From Microbulbifer flavimaris (GTDB lineage: Bacteria; Pseudomonadota; Gammaproteobacteria; Pseudomonadales; Cellvibrionaceae): a stretch of DNA of 64,000 nucleotides. The stretch is taken from contig NZ_LRFG02000001.1 in NCBI RefSeq assembly GCF_001641755.2, positions 372,001 through 436,000 of the forward strand. The letters are read 5' to 3'. The position numbers and the translations under genes were made by a program. Each line of letters starts with the position of its first letter. Position 1 is the stretch's first letter. This document shows positions 17,143 to 27,508 of the stretch, piece by piece. The notes beneath the pieces were generated by a model. That model was not told the DNA's origin and did not search any database. It saw only the letters and a list, made by a program, of their open reading frames with translations.

Positions 17143-17811
17143 TCAGTTGTCAGCCATGTAGTGCTCTTGGAGCAGGGGCCAGATCTGTTCAGCACGGTCG
17201 ACCAGGTGATCTGCATTCCAGTTGGCGGCGCTGTCACCGGCATCGATATAACCGTAGCTGCAGGCAATGGTTGGCATGCCCGCGGCCTTGCCTGCTTCGA
17301 TATCCCGCTCGTGATCGCCCACATAAACCGCCTGTTCCGGTGTGCAACCGATATGCGAGCAGGCGAGATAAATCGGCTCCGGGTGGGGCTTGCGGTTGGT
17401 GACATCATCGGGGCAGACGATGGCGCCGGGCTTGGGAAAATGGGAGAAAGCCTGCATTAGTGGAATCGTGTAGGCGGCGGGCTTGTTGGTCACGACACCC
17501 CAGGCGATATCGTGTGCGGCCAGCTTCTTGAGCAGGTCCTCGATACCGGGGAATGGCACGGTGTGCTCTGCCAGGTGGGCGAGATAGAGATCCAGGAACC
17601 GCTGGCGCAGGCCTTCAAACACCGGGTCATCCTCGTCGCGGCCAAAGGCCAGCTTGACCATGGCCCGGGCGCCATTGGAGACCACGGCGCGGATGGCCTC
17701 CCCCGGCAGGGGTGGCAGTTGTTCCTGGTGGCGCAACTGGTTCAGCACCACGATAAAGTCGGGGGCGGTATCGAACAGAGTGCCATCGAGATCGAATAAA
17801 ACTGCTTTCAT
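17143..17811 (-). CDS. mupP: HAD-family phosphatase, MupP-type (MurNAc 6-phosphate phosphatase)
   Basis: 222 residues with the four HAD motifs: DLDGTLFDT at residue 7, VVTNKP, a lysine in DVTNRKPHPEP, and GDHERDIEAG. By sequence it would be called a phosphoglycolate phosphatase, but its place directly between ubiG and yciK is that of Pseudomonas MupP, which dephosphorylates N-acetylmuramic acid 6-phosphate in peptidoglycan recycling and contributes to fosfomycin tolerance. The assignment therefore rests on synteny plus family. Only 15 bases separate it from ubiG. Confidence 0.82.
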   Translation of the reverse strand: MKAVLFDLDGTLFDTAPDFIVVLNQLRHQEQLPPLPGEAIRAVVSNGARAMVKLAFGRDEDDPVFEGLRQRFLDLYLAHLAEHTVPFPGIEDLLKKLAAHDIAWGVVTNKPAAYTIPLMQAFSHFPKPGAIVCPDDVTNRKPHPEPIYLACSHIGCTPEQAVYVGDHERDIEAGKAAGMPTIACSYGYIDAGDSAANWNADHLVDRAEQIWPLLQEHYMADN

Positions 17812-17826
17812 GCTACTTCCGTCGGA

Positions 17827-18528
17827 TCAGGGCGCCTTGGTGGCGTGCACCAGGTAGTTAACGTCCACATCCCGGGGGTCCAGTTTGTAGGTGCGGGTGA
17901 GCGGATTGTAGGTCATCCCGGTAATATCCCGCGTTTCCAGCCCCGCGGCCCGGATCCAGGCGCCCATCTCTGAGGGGCGGATGAATTTGCTGTATTCGTG
18001 GGTGCCCTTGGGCAGTAAACGCAGTACATACTCCGCGCCGACCACGGCAAACAGCCAACTTTTGGGCGTGCGGTTGATGGTAGAGAAAAACAGCTGCCCG
18101 CCGGGTTTGACCAGCGCCGCGCAGGCGCGGATGACAGAAGCCGGGTCTGGCACATGTTCCAGCATCTCGAGGCAGGTGACGATATCGAAGCTGGCCGGTT
18201 GCTCCTCTGCCAGGTCCTCGACGGACACCTGCCGGTAGTTGATCTGCAGCTCGCTCTCCAGCGCGTGGAGTTTTGCCACATTGAGGGGTGCCTCGCCCAT
18301 ATCAATACCGGAGACCTCGGCGCCTCGCTGGGCCATGGCTTCGGTGAGGATGCCGCCACCACAGCCCACGTCCAGCAGCTTCTTGCCGGCAACCGGTGCC
18401 CGCTGGTCGATATAGTTGGCGCGCAGCGGATTGATATCGTGCAGCGGCTTGAACTCGCCCGCACGGTCCCACCAGCGGCTGGCGAGTTGTTCAAACTTGG
18501 CGATTTCGGCCGGATCTACGTTGCTCAT
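17827..18528 (-). CDS. ubiG: 3-demethylubiquinone-9 / 2-polyprenyl-6-hydroxyphenol O-methyltransferase
   Basis: ATG at 18528 ([20 protein letters not shown]) starts exactly where UbiG proteins normally start; a TTG 11 codons upstream is less likely. The SAM-binding motif [16 protein letters not shown], the [16 protein letters not shown] block and the [21 protein letters not shown] stretch are characteristic. It carries out both O-methylations of ubiquinone biosynthesis at the inner membrane. It is the first gene of the ubiG-mupP-yciK set. Confidence 0.95.
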   Translation of the reverse strand: MSNVDPAEIAKFEQLASRWWDRAGEFKPLHDINPLRANYIDQRAPVAGKKLLDVGCGGGILTEAMAQRGAEVSGIDMGEAPLNVAKLHALESELQINYRQVSVEDLAEEQPASFDIVTCLEMLEHVPDPASVIRACAALVKPGGQLFFSTINRTPKSWLFAVVGAEYVLRLLPKGTHEYSKFIRPSEMGAWIRAAGLETRDITGMTYNPLTRTYKLDPRDVDVNYLVHATKAP

Positions 18529-18627
18529 GGGATGTCCGTTTGCCCCTTGGTGGTTGCTCAAGGCCGGGAAGCGCAGTTGCGAAGGACATCCCGGCCCCTC
18601 TGGTCGACGTGTTTGCCTGTAAAGCGC

Positions 18628-19968
18628 TCAGGTCGACAGGCCGGCGATTCTAGCACGCCAGTCCTGCGCCCGTTGTACCAGCTCTGCCTCGTTGAGCGTG
18701 GTGAGCTGGCGCTGGTCCAGCAGTTGCCGGCCGGCGACCCACACATCGGTAACCAGGTGGCCGCTGCCGGTGTAGACCAGTTGAGAGATGGGGTCGTGCA
18801 GCGGCTGTTGCTCCAGTCCGCCCAGGTCGACGGCGGCCAGGTCCGCGTATTTGCCGGGTTCCAGGCTGCCGGTGCGATCTTCGATGCCCAGGGCCCGCGC
18901 GCCATGGATGGTGGCCATGGCCAGTGCCTGCCGGGCGGGCAGGGCGTCGGCGCGTCCGCTGACGGCCTTGGCGAGCAGGGCTGCCGTGTTGGCTTCGGCA
19001 AATAAGTCGAGGCCGTTATTGCTGGCGGCGCCGTCGGTGCCGAGGGCGACATTGATTCCTGCGTCCAGCAGATCGCTTGCAGGGCAGAACCCCGAGGCGA
19101 GCTTGAGGTTGGACCGCGGGCAGTGGGCCACGTGGGCGCCACTTTCCCGCAGCAATGCCACATCTCGATCCTCGACCGCGGTCATATGCACGCAGAGCGT
19201 TTGCGGCGAGAGGAGGCCCAGCCGATAGAGGCGCTCGGTCGGGCGCTCGCCGTGCTCATCAACTGCCCGCTCAACTTCCGCCGCCGTCTCGTGCAGGTGC
19301 ATTTGCACCGGGATCTGTGCCTCGGCGGCATAGACAGCAATTTTCTCCAGCGTTTCATCTCCCACCGTATAGGGGGCGTGGGGGGCGAACACCACGTCGA
19401 TGCGCTCATGGGCGCGGTAGTCGTCCCGAAGTGCCAGGCCCTTCTGCAGGGCATCCTCACCATTGCGACTCCAGGGGGTTGGCGCGTCGATGACAGGGAA
19501 GGCGATCTGGGCCCGCATACCGGTCTCCCGGGCCACCAGTGCGGTGGCCTCGGGGAAAAAGTACTGGTCGGAAAAGGTCGTGGTTCCGGAGCGGAGCATT
19601 TCTGCCACGGCGAGCCGGCTGCCGTCTGCCACAAAGGCCGGGTTCACCCATTTCTGCTCCGCCGGCCAGATATGCTGCTGCAGCCATTCCATCAATGGCC
19701 GGTCGTCGGCGTAGCCTCGCAGCAGTGTCATGGCGGCGTGAGTATGGGTATTGATCAGGCCGGGGATAAGGACGTGGTGATCCAGTTGCACGGTTTCGCC
19801 GGCCCGATAGCGCCGGGCTGCCTCTGCCGACGGCAGAATTGCCTGAATGCGTCCATCCCTGATTGCCAGTGCACAATTTTCGTACACCTTGTCGGCGGGA
19901 ACGACGGGAATAATCCAGCGGGCGTGGATCAGGGTGTCCACGTAAGGGGGTTGCTCGGGTGCGGGCAT
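18628..19968 (-). CDS. mtaD: TRZ/ATZ-family amidohydrolase, MtaD-type (5-methylthioadenosine/S-adenosylhomocysteine deaminase-like)
   Basis: 446 residues from ATG at 19968 (an upstream in-frame extension is low-complexity and rejected). Metal-site motifs: PGLINTHTHAAM, MHLHETAAEV, CVHMTAVED and GTDGAASNNGLD. In Pseudomonas the equivalent gene beside gyrA and ubiG (PA3170) deaminates methylthioadenosine, so the name is by synteny and family; other amidohydrolase substrates (guanine-like, adenosine) remain possible. It is divergent from gyrA with 247 bases between starts. Confidence 0.85.
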   Translation of the reverse strand: MPAPEQPPYVDTLIHARWIIPVVPADKVYENCALAIRDGRIQAILPSAEAARRYRAGETVQLDHHVLIPGLINTHTHAAMTLLRGYADDRPLMEWLQQHIWPAEQKWVNPAFVADGSRLAVAEMLRSGTTTFSDQYFFPEATALVARETGMRAQIAFPVIDAPTPWSRNGEDALQKGLALRDDYRAHERIDVVFAPHAPYTVGDETLEKIAVYAAEAQIPVQMHLHETAAEVERAVDEHGERPTERLYRLGLLSPQTLCVHMTAVEDRDVALLRESGAHVAHCPRSNLKLASGFCPASDLLDAGINVALGTDGAASNNGLDLFAEANTAALLAKAVSGRADALPARQALAMATIHGARALGIEDRTGSLEPGKYADLAAVDLGGLEQQPLHDPISQLVYTGSGHLVTDVWVAGRQLLDQRQLTTLNEAELVQRAQDWRARIAGLST

Positions 19969-20215
19969 AGTGCGCTCAGTGTCCGTTCTCGGGCGGTCGA
20001 CTTTAGCGGCGTGCCCGGGAAGGAACAAGTCGACCTCTGGGCGTCCTCCCCGGCGCCAAGTATGGTAACATTGCGCGCTTGATCGAATCCCGGGGTTCGG
20101 CCGGTAGCGCAAGCCATTAGGCTGAGCGGGTGTGGGGGCCGCACGGGCGGTGCAGTAACCGTCATAGCCGGTTCGGTTCGGCGGTAATAACGATTCTCAA
20201 GGAATGCCGGAACAT

Positions 20216-22777
20216 ATGGCCGAGTTAGCCAAAGAAATTTCTCCGATCAATATCGAAGAAGAGCTGAAGCAGTCCTATCTAGATTACGCCATGAGCGTGA
20301 TCGTCGGCCGGGCGTTGCCCGATGTGCGGGACGGTCTCAAGCCGGTGCACCGGCGCGTGCTCTTCGCCATGAACGAGCTGAAGAACGACTGGAACAAGCC
20401 GTACAAGAAGTCGGCTCGTGTCGTTGGCGATGTGATCGGTAAGTACCACCCGCATGGCGATTCCGCCGTGTATGACACCATTGTCCGTATGGCCCAGCCA
20501 TTCTCCATGCGTTATACGCTGGTAGACGGCCAGGGCAACTTCGGTTCCATCGACGGCGACAGCCCGGCGGCGATGCGTTACACCGAGATCCGCATGGACA
20601 AGCTGGCCCACGAGCTGCTGTCCGATCTCGACAAGGAAACCGTCAACTTCATCGACAACTACGACGGCTCCGAGCAGATGCCGGAAGTATTGCCGTCGCG
20701 GGTGCCCAACCTGCTGGTGAATGGTTCTTCCGGTATTGCCGTCGGTATGGCGACCAATATTCCGCCCCACAACATGGGCGAAGTGGTCAACGCCTGCCTG
20801 GCGCTGATCGAAAACCCGGAGCTCAGCGTCGATGACCTGATGGAGCATGTCCCGGGGCCGGACTTCCCCACCGGCGCCATCATCAATGGCCGCGCCGGTA
20901 TCCTGATGGCCTACCGCACCGGTCGCGGACGCATCTATGTGCGCGCTAAGGCCGAGGTGGTTCGCGACGACAAGACCAATCGCGAGACCATCATCATTCA
21001 CGAGATCCCGTACCAGCTGAACAAAGCGCGCCTGATCGAGCGTATCGCCGAGCTGGTAAAAGAGAAGAAGATCGAGGGTATCTCCGAGCTGCGCGACGAG
21101 TCCGACAAGGACGGCCTGCGCGTGGTGATCGAGCTCAAGCGTGGCGAGCTGGGTGATGTGGTCCTGAATAACCTCTATTCCCAGACCCAGCTGGAAAGCG
21201 TGTTTGGCATCAATATGGTGGCGCTGGTCGACGGCCAGCCCAAGGTGCTCAACCTCAAGGAGCTTCTGGAGCACTTCATCCGTCACCGCCAGGAAGTGGT
21301 GACACGCCGTACGGTCTACCTGCTGCGCAAGGCGCGGGAGCGGGGGCATATCCTCGAAGGCCTGGCGATCGCCATTGCCAATATCGACCCGGTGATCGAG
21401 ATGATCAAGGCCTCGGCCACGCCGGCAGATGCCCGCGAGGCCCTGTTGTCCAAGGGCTGGGCGGTTGGCGAGGTGCAGCAGTTCTTGGAGCGTGCCGGCG
21501 CCGACGCTTGTCGTCCGGACGACCTGCCGGAAGAATTCGGCATGCGCGATGGTTCCTATTACCTTTCCCCGGCACAGGCCCAGGCCATCCTGGAGTTGCG
21601 ACTGCACCGCCTGACCGGCATGGAGCACGACAAGCTGCTGGGCGAATACAGCGAGCGCCTGGAGCAGATTGCCGAGTACCTGCACATCCTTGGCAGCTTC
21701 GAGCGCCTGATGGAAGTGATTCGGGAAGAGCTGGAAGTACTCACTAAAGAGTTTGGTGACGAACGTCGCACTGATATCGTGGCCTCCCGCCAGGATCTGA
21801 CTGTGGAGGACCTGATCACCCCGGAAGACAAAGTGGTGACCATCTCCCACGGTGGCTATGCGAAGAGCCAGCCACTGACGGATTACCAGGCCCAGCGCCG
21901 CGGCGGTATGGGCAAGTCCGCGACCCAGGTAAAGGACGAGGATTTCGTCGAGCATCTGCTGATCGCGAATTCCCACGACACCATTCTCTGTTTCTCGAAC
22001 AAGGGCAAGGTCTACTGGCTCAAGGTCTATGAAGTGCCGACTGCCGGTCGCGCGTCGCGCGGGCGGCCGATGGTCAACATGCTGCCGCTGGAAGAAGATG
22101 AGCGCATCAGCAGCATGATGCCGGTTTCCGAGTATGACGAGGATCACTTTATTTTCTTTGCCACCGCCAACGGCACGGTGAAGAAAACCCCGCTGACGGC
22201 TTTCTCCCGGCCCCGCAGTGTCGGTTTGCGTGCGATTGAGCTGGAAGAGGGCGATCGGCTGGTGGCTACGGCGATTACCGATGGTCAACGTGACGTGGTG
22301 TTGTTCACCAGTGGCGGTAAGGCCGCACGCTTCGCTGAGAGCAACGTGCGTTCCATGGGGCGTATTTCCCGTGGTGTCCGCGGTATCCGCATGCCGGAAG
22401 GCAAGTACGTTATCGCCATGGTTATCCCGGAGGAGGGCGGTGCAGTGATGACCGTCACCGAGAACGGTTACGGCAAGCGCACCCGTCTCGAGGACTTCCC
22501 CACCAAAGGCCGGGGCAACCAGGGTGTAATCGCCATGGCCGAAAGTGAGCGCAACGGCGAGCTGGTGGGTGCCTGCCAGGTACACCCGGGCGAGGAGATT
22601 ATGTTGATCAGCGATCAGGGCACTCTGGTGCGTACGCGGGTCGATGAGGTCTCCGTTCTGGGCCGCAACACTCAAGGTGTTCGCGTTATCCGCCTGAAGG
22701 AGGGTGAGCATCTGGTCGGGCTGGCCCGTATCCAGGAGAGCGACGACGAGGATTCGGAAGAGGACAGCGGCGAGTGA
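20216..22777 (+). CDS. gyrA: DNA gyrase subunit A
   Basis: ATG at 20216 gives [20 protein letters not shown], aligning with other GyrA starts; an ATG four codons upstream sits against the AAGGA. The protein carries the tower and catalytic domain (AAMRYTEIR with the active-site Tyr), [19 protein letters not shown] with Ser and Asp at the quinolone-resistance positions (sensitive-type residues), the C-terminal beta-pinwheel and an acidic tail ([11 protein letters not shown]). The GyrA box reads QRRGGMG, with Met in the usual basic position. It forms A2B2 gyrase with GyrB and introduces negative supercoils. Confidence 0.97.
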   Translation: MAELAKEISPINIEEELKQSYLDYAMSVIVGRALPDVRDGLKPVHRRVLFAMNELKNDWNKPYKKSARVVGDVIGKYHPHGDSAVYDTIVRMAQPFSMRYTLVDGQGNFGSIDGDSPAAMRYTEIRMDKLAHELLSDLDKETVNFIDNYDGSEQMPEVLPSRVPNLLVNGSSGIAVGMATNIPPHNMGEVVNACLALIENPELSVDDLMEHVPGPDFPTGAIINGRAGILMAYRTGRGRIYVRAKAEVVRDDKTNRETIIIHEIPYQLNKARLIERIAELVKEKKIEGISELRDESDKDGLRVVIELKRGELGDVVLNNLYSQTQLESVFGINMVALVDGQPKVLNLKELLEHFIRHRQEVVTRRTVYLLRKARERGHILEGLAIAIANIDPVIEMIKASATPADAREALLSKGWAVGEVQQFLERAGADACRPDDLPEEFGMRDGSYYLSPAQAQAILELRLHRLTGMEHDKLLGEYSERLEQIAEYLHILGSFERLMEVIREELEVLTKEFGDERRTDIVASRQDLTVEDLITPEDKVVTISHGGYAKSQPLTDYQAQRRGGMGKSATQVKDEDFVEHLLIANSHDTILCFSNKGKVYWLKVYEVPTAGRASRGRPMVNMLPLEEDERISSMMPVSEYDEDHFIFFATANGTVKKTPLTAFSRPRSVGLRAIELEEGDRLVATAITDGQRDVVLFTSGGKAARFAESNVRSMGRISRGVRGIRMPEGKYVIAMVIPEEGGAVMTVTENGYGKRTRLEDFPTKGRGNQGVIAMAESERNGELVGACQVHPGEEIMLISDQGTLVRTRVDEVSVLGRNTQGVRVIRLKEGEHLVGLARIQESDDEDSEEDSGE

Positions 22778-22799
22778 GCTCACTATCCTAGTAACGAGA

Positions 22800-22827
22800 A
22801 AGGCTGCGAATATTCGCGGCCTTTTTT
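22800..22827 (+). terminator. intrinsic terminator after gyrA
   Basis: AAGGCTGCGAA and TTCGCGGCCTT form an 11-pair stem (one G-T) ending in a T-run. It lies 22 bases after the gyrA stop. Confidence 0.88.
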
Positions 22828-22983
22828 GACTGTGCCGCATTAAAACGTGCCTGGCAGTGTGACAGGCCTTTTGTGAATCGGGCGGTTGCGCGTCGTTTTA
22901 TCTCGACTTCGTTCAATCGCTGCAAAGTTCGGTGAGCTTGCCCGTTGCTCAGGCAAGTAGCTTTTCATTTGTGGAATTTGTCT

Positions 22984-24063
22984 ATGCGTAAGTTTAATTT
23001 CTGTGCGGGTCCAGCCGCGCTGCCCGAACCGGTGTTGCTGCAGGCGCAGCAAGAGCTGCTGGATTGGGGAGGGCGCGGTTGCTCGGTGATGGAAGTCAGC
23101 CATCGCTCACCGGAGTTTACCGAGGTGGCGGAGCGGGCTGAGCAGGACTTTCGCGATCTGCTGTCTATTCCCGATCACTACAAGGTCCTGTTCGTGCAGG
23201 GTGGTGCCACAGGACAGTTCAGTGCGATCCCCTGGAACCTGTTTGGCGGTGGGATCAAGCGCGCTGACTACATCCACACTGGCCAGTGGGCTGGCAAGGC
23301 GATCAAGGAAGCGAGTCGCTACGGTGAAGTCAATATTGTCGCGTCCAGCGAAGACCGCAATTTTTCCTATGCGCCGGCTGCAGACGCCTGGCAGGAGAGC
23401 GGGAGTTCTGCCTATTTCCACTACACGCCCAATGAAACGATCGGTGGAGTGGAGTTTAACTATGTGCCCGAAGTGAAGGCACCGCTGGTTGCGGATATGT
23501 CGTCGAATATCCTCTCGCAGCGAATTCCGGTGGAGAAGTTCGGCATGATCTATGCTGGCGCCCAGAAGAATATCGGCCCGTCCGGTATCGCCGTGGTGAT
23601 CGTGCGCGAGGACCTTCTGGATCGGGCGATGCCGGATATTCCCCGCAGCCTGAACTGGAAAATCGCCGCAGAGGCGGGTTCCATGGACAACACGCCGGCC
23701 ACGTTCGCCTGGTACCTCTCCGGGCTGGTATTCCAGTGGCTCAAGGCCCAGGGCGGCGTCGATAGCATGTACCAGCTCAGCCTGGAAAAGTCGGGCCTGT
23801 TGTACGATTTTCTCGACCGCAGCGATTTCTTCTCCAGTCCGGTGGACCCTGCCAGCCGCTCCCGCATGAACGTACCCTTCGTGCTGGCGGATGAGCAGCT
23901 GGATGCACGGTTCCTGCGAGAGTCTGAGGAGGCGGGGCTGCTCAACCTGAAGGGCCATCGCTCCGTGGGCGGAATGCGCGCTTCCATCTATAACGCGGTT
24001 CCGCTTGAGGCCGTCGAAGCCCTGGTGGCTTTCATGGCAGATTTTGAGAAGCGGGTTGCCTGA
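22984..24063 (+). CDS. serC: phosphoserine aminotransferase
   Basis: 359 residues from ATG at 22984 (MRKFNFCAGPAALPEPV), the standard SerC start. The pyridoxal phosphate lysine lies in IYAGAQKNIGPSG, with FVQGGATGQFSAIPWNL, and the end is YNAVPLEAVEALVAFM. It transaminates 3-phosphohydroxypyruvate to phosphoserine, and in many bacteria also 3-hydroxy-2-oxo-4-phosphonooxybutanoate in pyridoxine synthesis. It begins the serC-pheA-tyrA/aroA-cmk-rpsA run. Confidence 0.96.
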   Translation: MRKFNFCAGPAALPEPVLLQAQQELLDWGGRGCSVMEVSHRSPEFTEVAERAEQDFRDLLSIPDHYKVLFVQGGATGQFSAIPWNLFGGGIKRADYIHTGQWAGKAIKEASRYGEVNIVASSEDRNFSYAPAADAWQESGSSAYFHYTPNETIGGVEFNYVPEVKAPLVADMSSNILSQRIPVEKFGMIYAGAQKNIGPSGIAVVIVREDLLDRAMPDIPRSLNWKIAAEAGSMDNTPATFAWYLSGLVFQWLKAQGGVDSMYQLSLEKSGLLYDFLDRSDFFSSPVDPASRSRMNVPFVLADEQLDARFLRESEEAGLLNLKGHRSVGGMRASIYNAVPLEAVEALVAFMADFEKRVA

Positions 24064-24113
24064 CAACGATTTAAAAATTTGATAGTTATCCGACCGGGAG
24101 CAGTAGGCAGAGG

Positions 24114-25217
24114 ATGTCTAAACAACAGGAAAACAGCGACCAGCAATTGGCGCAGCTTCGAGATCGCATCGATCAGATTGATGGTGATATTGCTCGCCTG
24201 ATCAGCGAGCGCGCGGAGTGTGCGCTCCAGGTAGCCGAGGTCAAAAAAGCGAATGGCCAGAATGCGCTTTACTATCGCCCGGAGCGCGAAGCACAGGTGC
24301 TGCGCCGGGCGATGCAGCGCAACGAGGGGCCGCTGACCGATGAGGAAATGGCGCGCCTGTTTCGCGAGATCATGTCCGCCTGCCTGGCTCTGGAGGAGCC
24401 GGTCAAAGTGGCCTACCTGGGTCCGGAGGGAACCTTCACCCAGCAGGCCGCGCTGAAACATTTCGGCAACTCCGCCCAGAGTCGTCCACTGGCGGCCATC
24501 GATGAGGTGTTTCGCGAGGTAGAAGCCGGCGCGGTCAATTACGGTGTTGTGCCGGTGGAGAATTCCACCGAGGGCGTCATCAATCACACGCTCGATAACT
24601 TCATGAACTCGAATCTGCAGATCTGCGGCGAGGTTGAGCTGCGCATCCACCACCACCTGATGATTTCCGATGTCACCCGACCCGAGGCCATTACCCGGAT
24701 TTATTCCCACGCCCAGAGCTTGGCCCAGTGCCGCAAATGGCTCGACTCGCACTACCCGAACGTGGAGCGCGTGGCAGTGGCCAGCAACGCTGAGGCGGCA
24801 AAGCGGGTGAAGGGTGAGTGGAACGCGGCTGCAATCGCCGGCGATATGGCGGCGGATTTATATGGTCTGAAGGTGCTGGCGGAAAAGATCGAGGATCGCC
24901 CTGACAACTCCACTCGCTTCCTGATTATAGGTTCCCAGGCCGTGCCGCCGAGCGGCGACGATAAAACCTCCCTGATGGTGTCCATGCGCAATGAGCCGGG
25001 GGCGCTGCACGACCTGCTGGAGCCTTTCCGTCGTCACGGTATCGATCTGACACGGGTGGAGACGCGGCCCTCCCAGTCCGGCAACTGGACCTATGTCTTC
25101 TTCATTGATTTTGTCGGCCACCGGGACACGCCCAATATCGCCGAGGCCCTCAGGGAAGTGGGTGGGGGTGTCGCGGATATGAAAGTACTGGGTTCCTACC
25201 CTCGGGGGGTGCTCTGA
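24114..25217 (+). CDS. pheA: bifunctional chorismate mutase / prephenate dehydratase
   Basis: 367 residues. The AroQ-type chorismate mutase helices occupy about residues 1-95 (LAQLRDRIDQIDGDIARLI). Prephenate dehydratase follows (VAYLGPEGTFTQQAALKHF; VVPVENSTEGVINHTLD; with SRTF-type loop NSTRFLIIG). A C-terminal ACT domain (TSLMVSMRNEPGALHDLL, LTRVETRPSQSGNW) is the phenylalanine feedback site; the TRVETRPS motif is intact, so feedback inhibition is expected. The stop codon touches the GTG start of tyrA-aroA directly. Confidence 0.96.
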   Translation: MSKQQENSDQQLAQLRDRIDQIDGDIARLISERAECALQVAEVKKANGQNALYYRPEREAQVLRRAMQRNEGPLTDEEMARLFREIMSACLALEEPVKVAYLGPEGTFTQQAALKHFGNSAQSRPLAAIDEVFREVEAGAVNYGVVPVENSTEGVINHTLDNFMNSNLQICGEVELRIHHHLMISDVTRPEAITRIYSHAQSLAQCRKWLDSHYPNVERVAVASNAEAAKRVKGEWNAAAIAGDMAADLYGLKVLAEKIEDRPDNSTRFLIIGSQAVPPSGDDKTSLMVSMRNEPGALHDLLEPFRRHGIDLTRVETRPSQSGNWTYVFFIDFVGHRDTPNIAEALREVGGGVADMKVLGSYPRGVL

Positions 25218-27449
25218 GTGGCTGAACCATTGATTGGCCGGCTGGTGGTGATCGGGCTTGGCCTGATCGGCGGTAGTCTGGGGGTCGCGTTGAAAGCTGC
25301 CGGGGGCTGCAGGGAGGTCATCGGTGTGGCCCGCCGTGAAGGAACCGGGCAGCAGGCGGTTGAACTGGGAATCTGCAATCGGGCGACCACCAGTCTGGAA
25401 GATGTGCTGGCAGAGCTGGAAGCCGGCGACGTGATCTTCGTCGCGGTGCCGACGCTGGCGGTCGAGTCGGTGCTCGGTGAGATGAAGGGTCGACTGCCCG
25501 CCGGAGTGACGGTGACGGATGGCGCCAGCGTCAAGGGCAGTGTGGTCGAAGCGGCCCGCGCGGTCTGGGGTGAAGTGCCGGACTTTCTCGTCCCCGGCCA
25601 CCCGATTGCAGGCTCGGAAAAGAGCGGTGTCACCGCGGCCCGGGAGGATCTCTACCGGGATCATCGGATTATTCTCACACCGCTGGACAATACGGCAGAA
25701 GCCCATCTGCAGCGGGTTCGCGCCATGTGGCAGGCGGTGGGTGCCGAGGTGCTGGACATGCCGGTGGGCGAGCACGATGAGGTGCTGGCTGCCACCAGCC
25801 ACCTGCCGCACGTCATTGCCTACGGTCTGGTGGATACCCTGGCGCACGACTCTGAAAACGAAAATATCTTTCGGTACGCCGCCGGAGGTTTTCGCGACTT
25901 CACCCGGATCGCGTCCAGCGACCCGGTTATGTGGCGTGACATCATGCTGGCAAACCGGGATGCGATCCTGGAGGCGATCGACCTCTACCGCGGCAACCTC
26001 GATACCCTGCGCAGCGCCATCGACCGCGGCGACGGCGAATACCTGATGGGTGTCTTTACCCGGGCCAAGGCGGCACGGGATCACTTTACAAAAATATTGG
26101 CAAAAAAAGCGTACTCAGAAATCATGCAAGCCCAGGAAGTTACCTTTATCGCGCAACCGGGTGACACCGTCAGCGGAACGCTGCGGGTCCCCGGAGACAA
26201 GTCCATGTCTCACCGTTCCATCATGCTGGGCTCCCTGGCCGAGGGTGTTACCGAGGTGGAGGGCTTTCTCGAGGGAGAGGATGCGCTCGCTACCCTGCAG
26301 GCATTCCGGGATATGGGAGTGGTGATTGAAGGGCCGGTGGATGGCCGCGTGGTGATCCACGGCGTGGGCATGCACGGCCTGCAGGCACCTCCGGGGCCCC
26401 TGTATGTGGGTAATTCAGGCACCTCGATGCGGCTTCTGGCGGGACTGCTGGCGGGCCAGGAGTTCGATGTGACGCTCACCGGAGACGAGTCGCTCTCCAA
26501 GCGCCCGATGAACAGGGTCGCGACACCGCTGCGTCAAATGGGTGCTGTGATCGAGACCGGGCCAGAAGGGCGGCCGCCGCTGCAGATCAAAGGCGGGCAG
26601 CCACTCAAGGGGATTGATTACGAACTGCCAATGGCCAGTGCCCAGGTGAAGTCCTGTGTCCTGCTTGCGGGGCTGTATGCGGAGGGGGAGACCAGCACTC
26701 TGGAGCCCGCGTCGACCCGAGATCACACCGAGCGCATGCTGGCCGGCTTCGGCTACGAAGTACAGCGGGATGGCGCCCGGGCGAGTCTGCGCAGCGGCGG
26801 TAGCCTGAGGGCGACAAAAATTGATGTGCCTGCGGATATTTCTTCGGCCACTTTCTTTATGGTCGCGGCAGCGATTGCGCCCGGTTCCGATGTGATTCTG
26901 GAGCATGTGGGCATCAACCCCACCCGGGATGGCGCTATCAACATCCTGCGCCAGATGGGTGCGGATATTGAACTGGATAATCGCCGCGAAGTGGGCGGCG
27001 AACCGGTGGCGGACATCCGGGTGCGCTACGCTCCGCTGAAGGGAATCCAGATACCGGAAGATCAGGTGCCACTGGCAATCGATGAGTTTCCGGCCATTTT
27101 TGTGGCGGCGGCCTGTGCCGAGGGTGAAACGGTGCTTACCGGTGCGGAAGAACTGCGGGTCAAGGAAAGTGACCGGATCCAGGCGATGGCGGACGGCCTG
27201 AAAATCCTGGGTGTCAACGCGGAGCCCACAGCGGACGGAATCGTCATTCATGGTGCCGGCGAGGGCGCTGTATTTGGCGGCGGCACCGTCGACAGCCTCG
27301 GCGATCATCGTATTGCCATGTCCTTTGCGGTGGCATCTCTGCGCGCAGGCGATACCATTCGCATCCTGAACTGCGCCAATGTGGCGACCTCCTTCCCCAA
27401 TTTCGCCGACCTGGCAAAGCGGGCTGGACTGAAGCTACAGGTCGCCTAG
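25218..27449 (+). CDS. tyrA-aroA: fused prephenate dehydrogenase / 3-phosphoshikimate 1-carboxyvinyltransferase
   Basis: 743 residues starting with GTG directly after the pheA stop. Residues 1 to about 300 are the TyrA NAD domain (VVIGLGLIGGSLGVALK; PGHPIAGSEKSG; ATSHLPHVIAYGLV). From about residue 310 comes EPSP synthase (LRVPGDKSMSHRSIM; GNSGTSMRLLAGLLA; AMASAQ-type motif as ASAQVKSC; VKESDRIQAMADGL; GDHRIAMSFAVA). Pseudomonas has the same fusion. The EPSP synthase shows GDKS, SAQVK and NSGTSMRL, unlike the Pro-containing class I loop. It catalyses prephenate oxidation for tyrosine and the sixth shikimate-pathway step. Confidence 0.95.
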   Translation: MAEPLIGRLVVIGLGLIGGSLGVALKAAGGCREVIGVARREGTGQQAVELGICNRATTSLEDVLAELEAGDVIFVAVPTLAVESVLGEMKGRLPAGVTVTDGASVKGSVVEAARAVWGEVPDFLVPGHPIAGSEKSGVTAAREDLYRDHRIILTPLDNTAEAHLQRVRAMWQAVGAEVLDMPVGEHDEVLAATSHLPHVIAYGLVDTLAHDSENENIFRYAAGGFRDFTRIASSDPVMWRDIMLANRDAILEAIDLYRGNLDTLRSAIDRGDGEYLMGVFTRAKAARDHFTKILAKKAYSEIMQAQEVTFIAQPGDTVSGTLRVPGDKSMSHRSIMLGSLAEGVTEVEGFLEGEDALATLQAFRDMGVVIEGPVDGRVVIHGVGMHGLQAPPGPLYVGNSGTSMRLLAGLLAGQEFDVTLTGDESLSKRPMNRVATPLRQMGAVIETGPEGRPPLQIKGGQPLKGIDYELPMASAQVKSCVLLAGLYAEGETSTLEPASTRDHTERMLAGFGYEVQRDGARASLRSGGSLRATKIDVPADISSATFFMVAAAIAPGSDVILEHVGINPTRDGAINILRQMGADIELDNRREVGGEPVADIRVRYAPLKGIQIPEDQVPLAIDEFPAIFVAAACAEGETVLTGAEELRVKESDRIQAMADGLKILGVNAEPTADGIVIHGAGEGAVFGGGTVDSLGDHRIAMSFAVASLRAGDTIRILNCANVATSFPNFADLAKRAGLKLQVA

Positions 27450-27508
27450 GCGGCCGGAGAGAGCGGCTCGGGCAGACGCAATAATGGATAGAGGCAAAAA
27501 GATTGACT

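Noticed and set aside
20279-22840. Long minus-strand open frame opposite gyrA
   Set aside because: It is the codon mirror of a GC-rich gene; the translation is His/Gln/Leu-rich with no family, and gyrA is certain.
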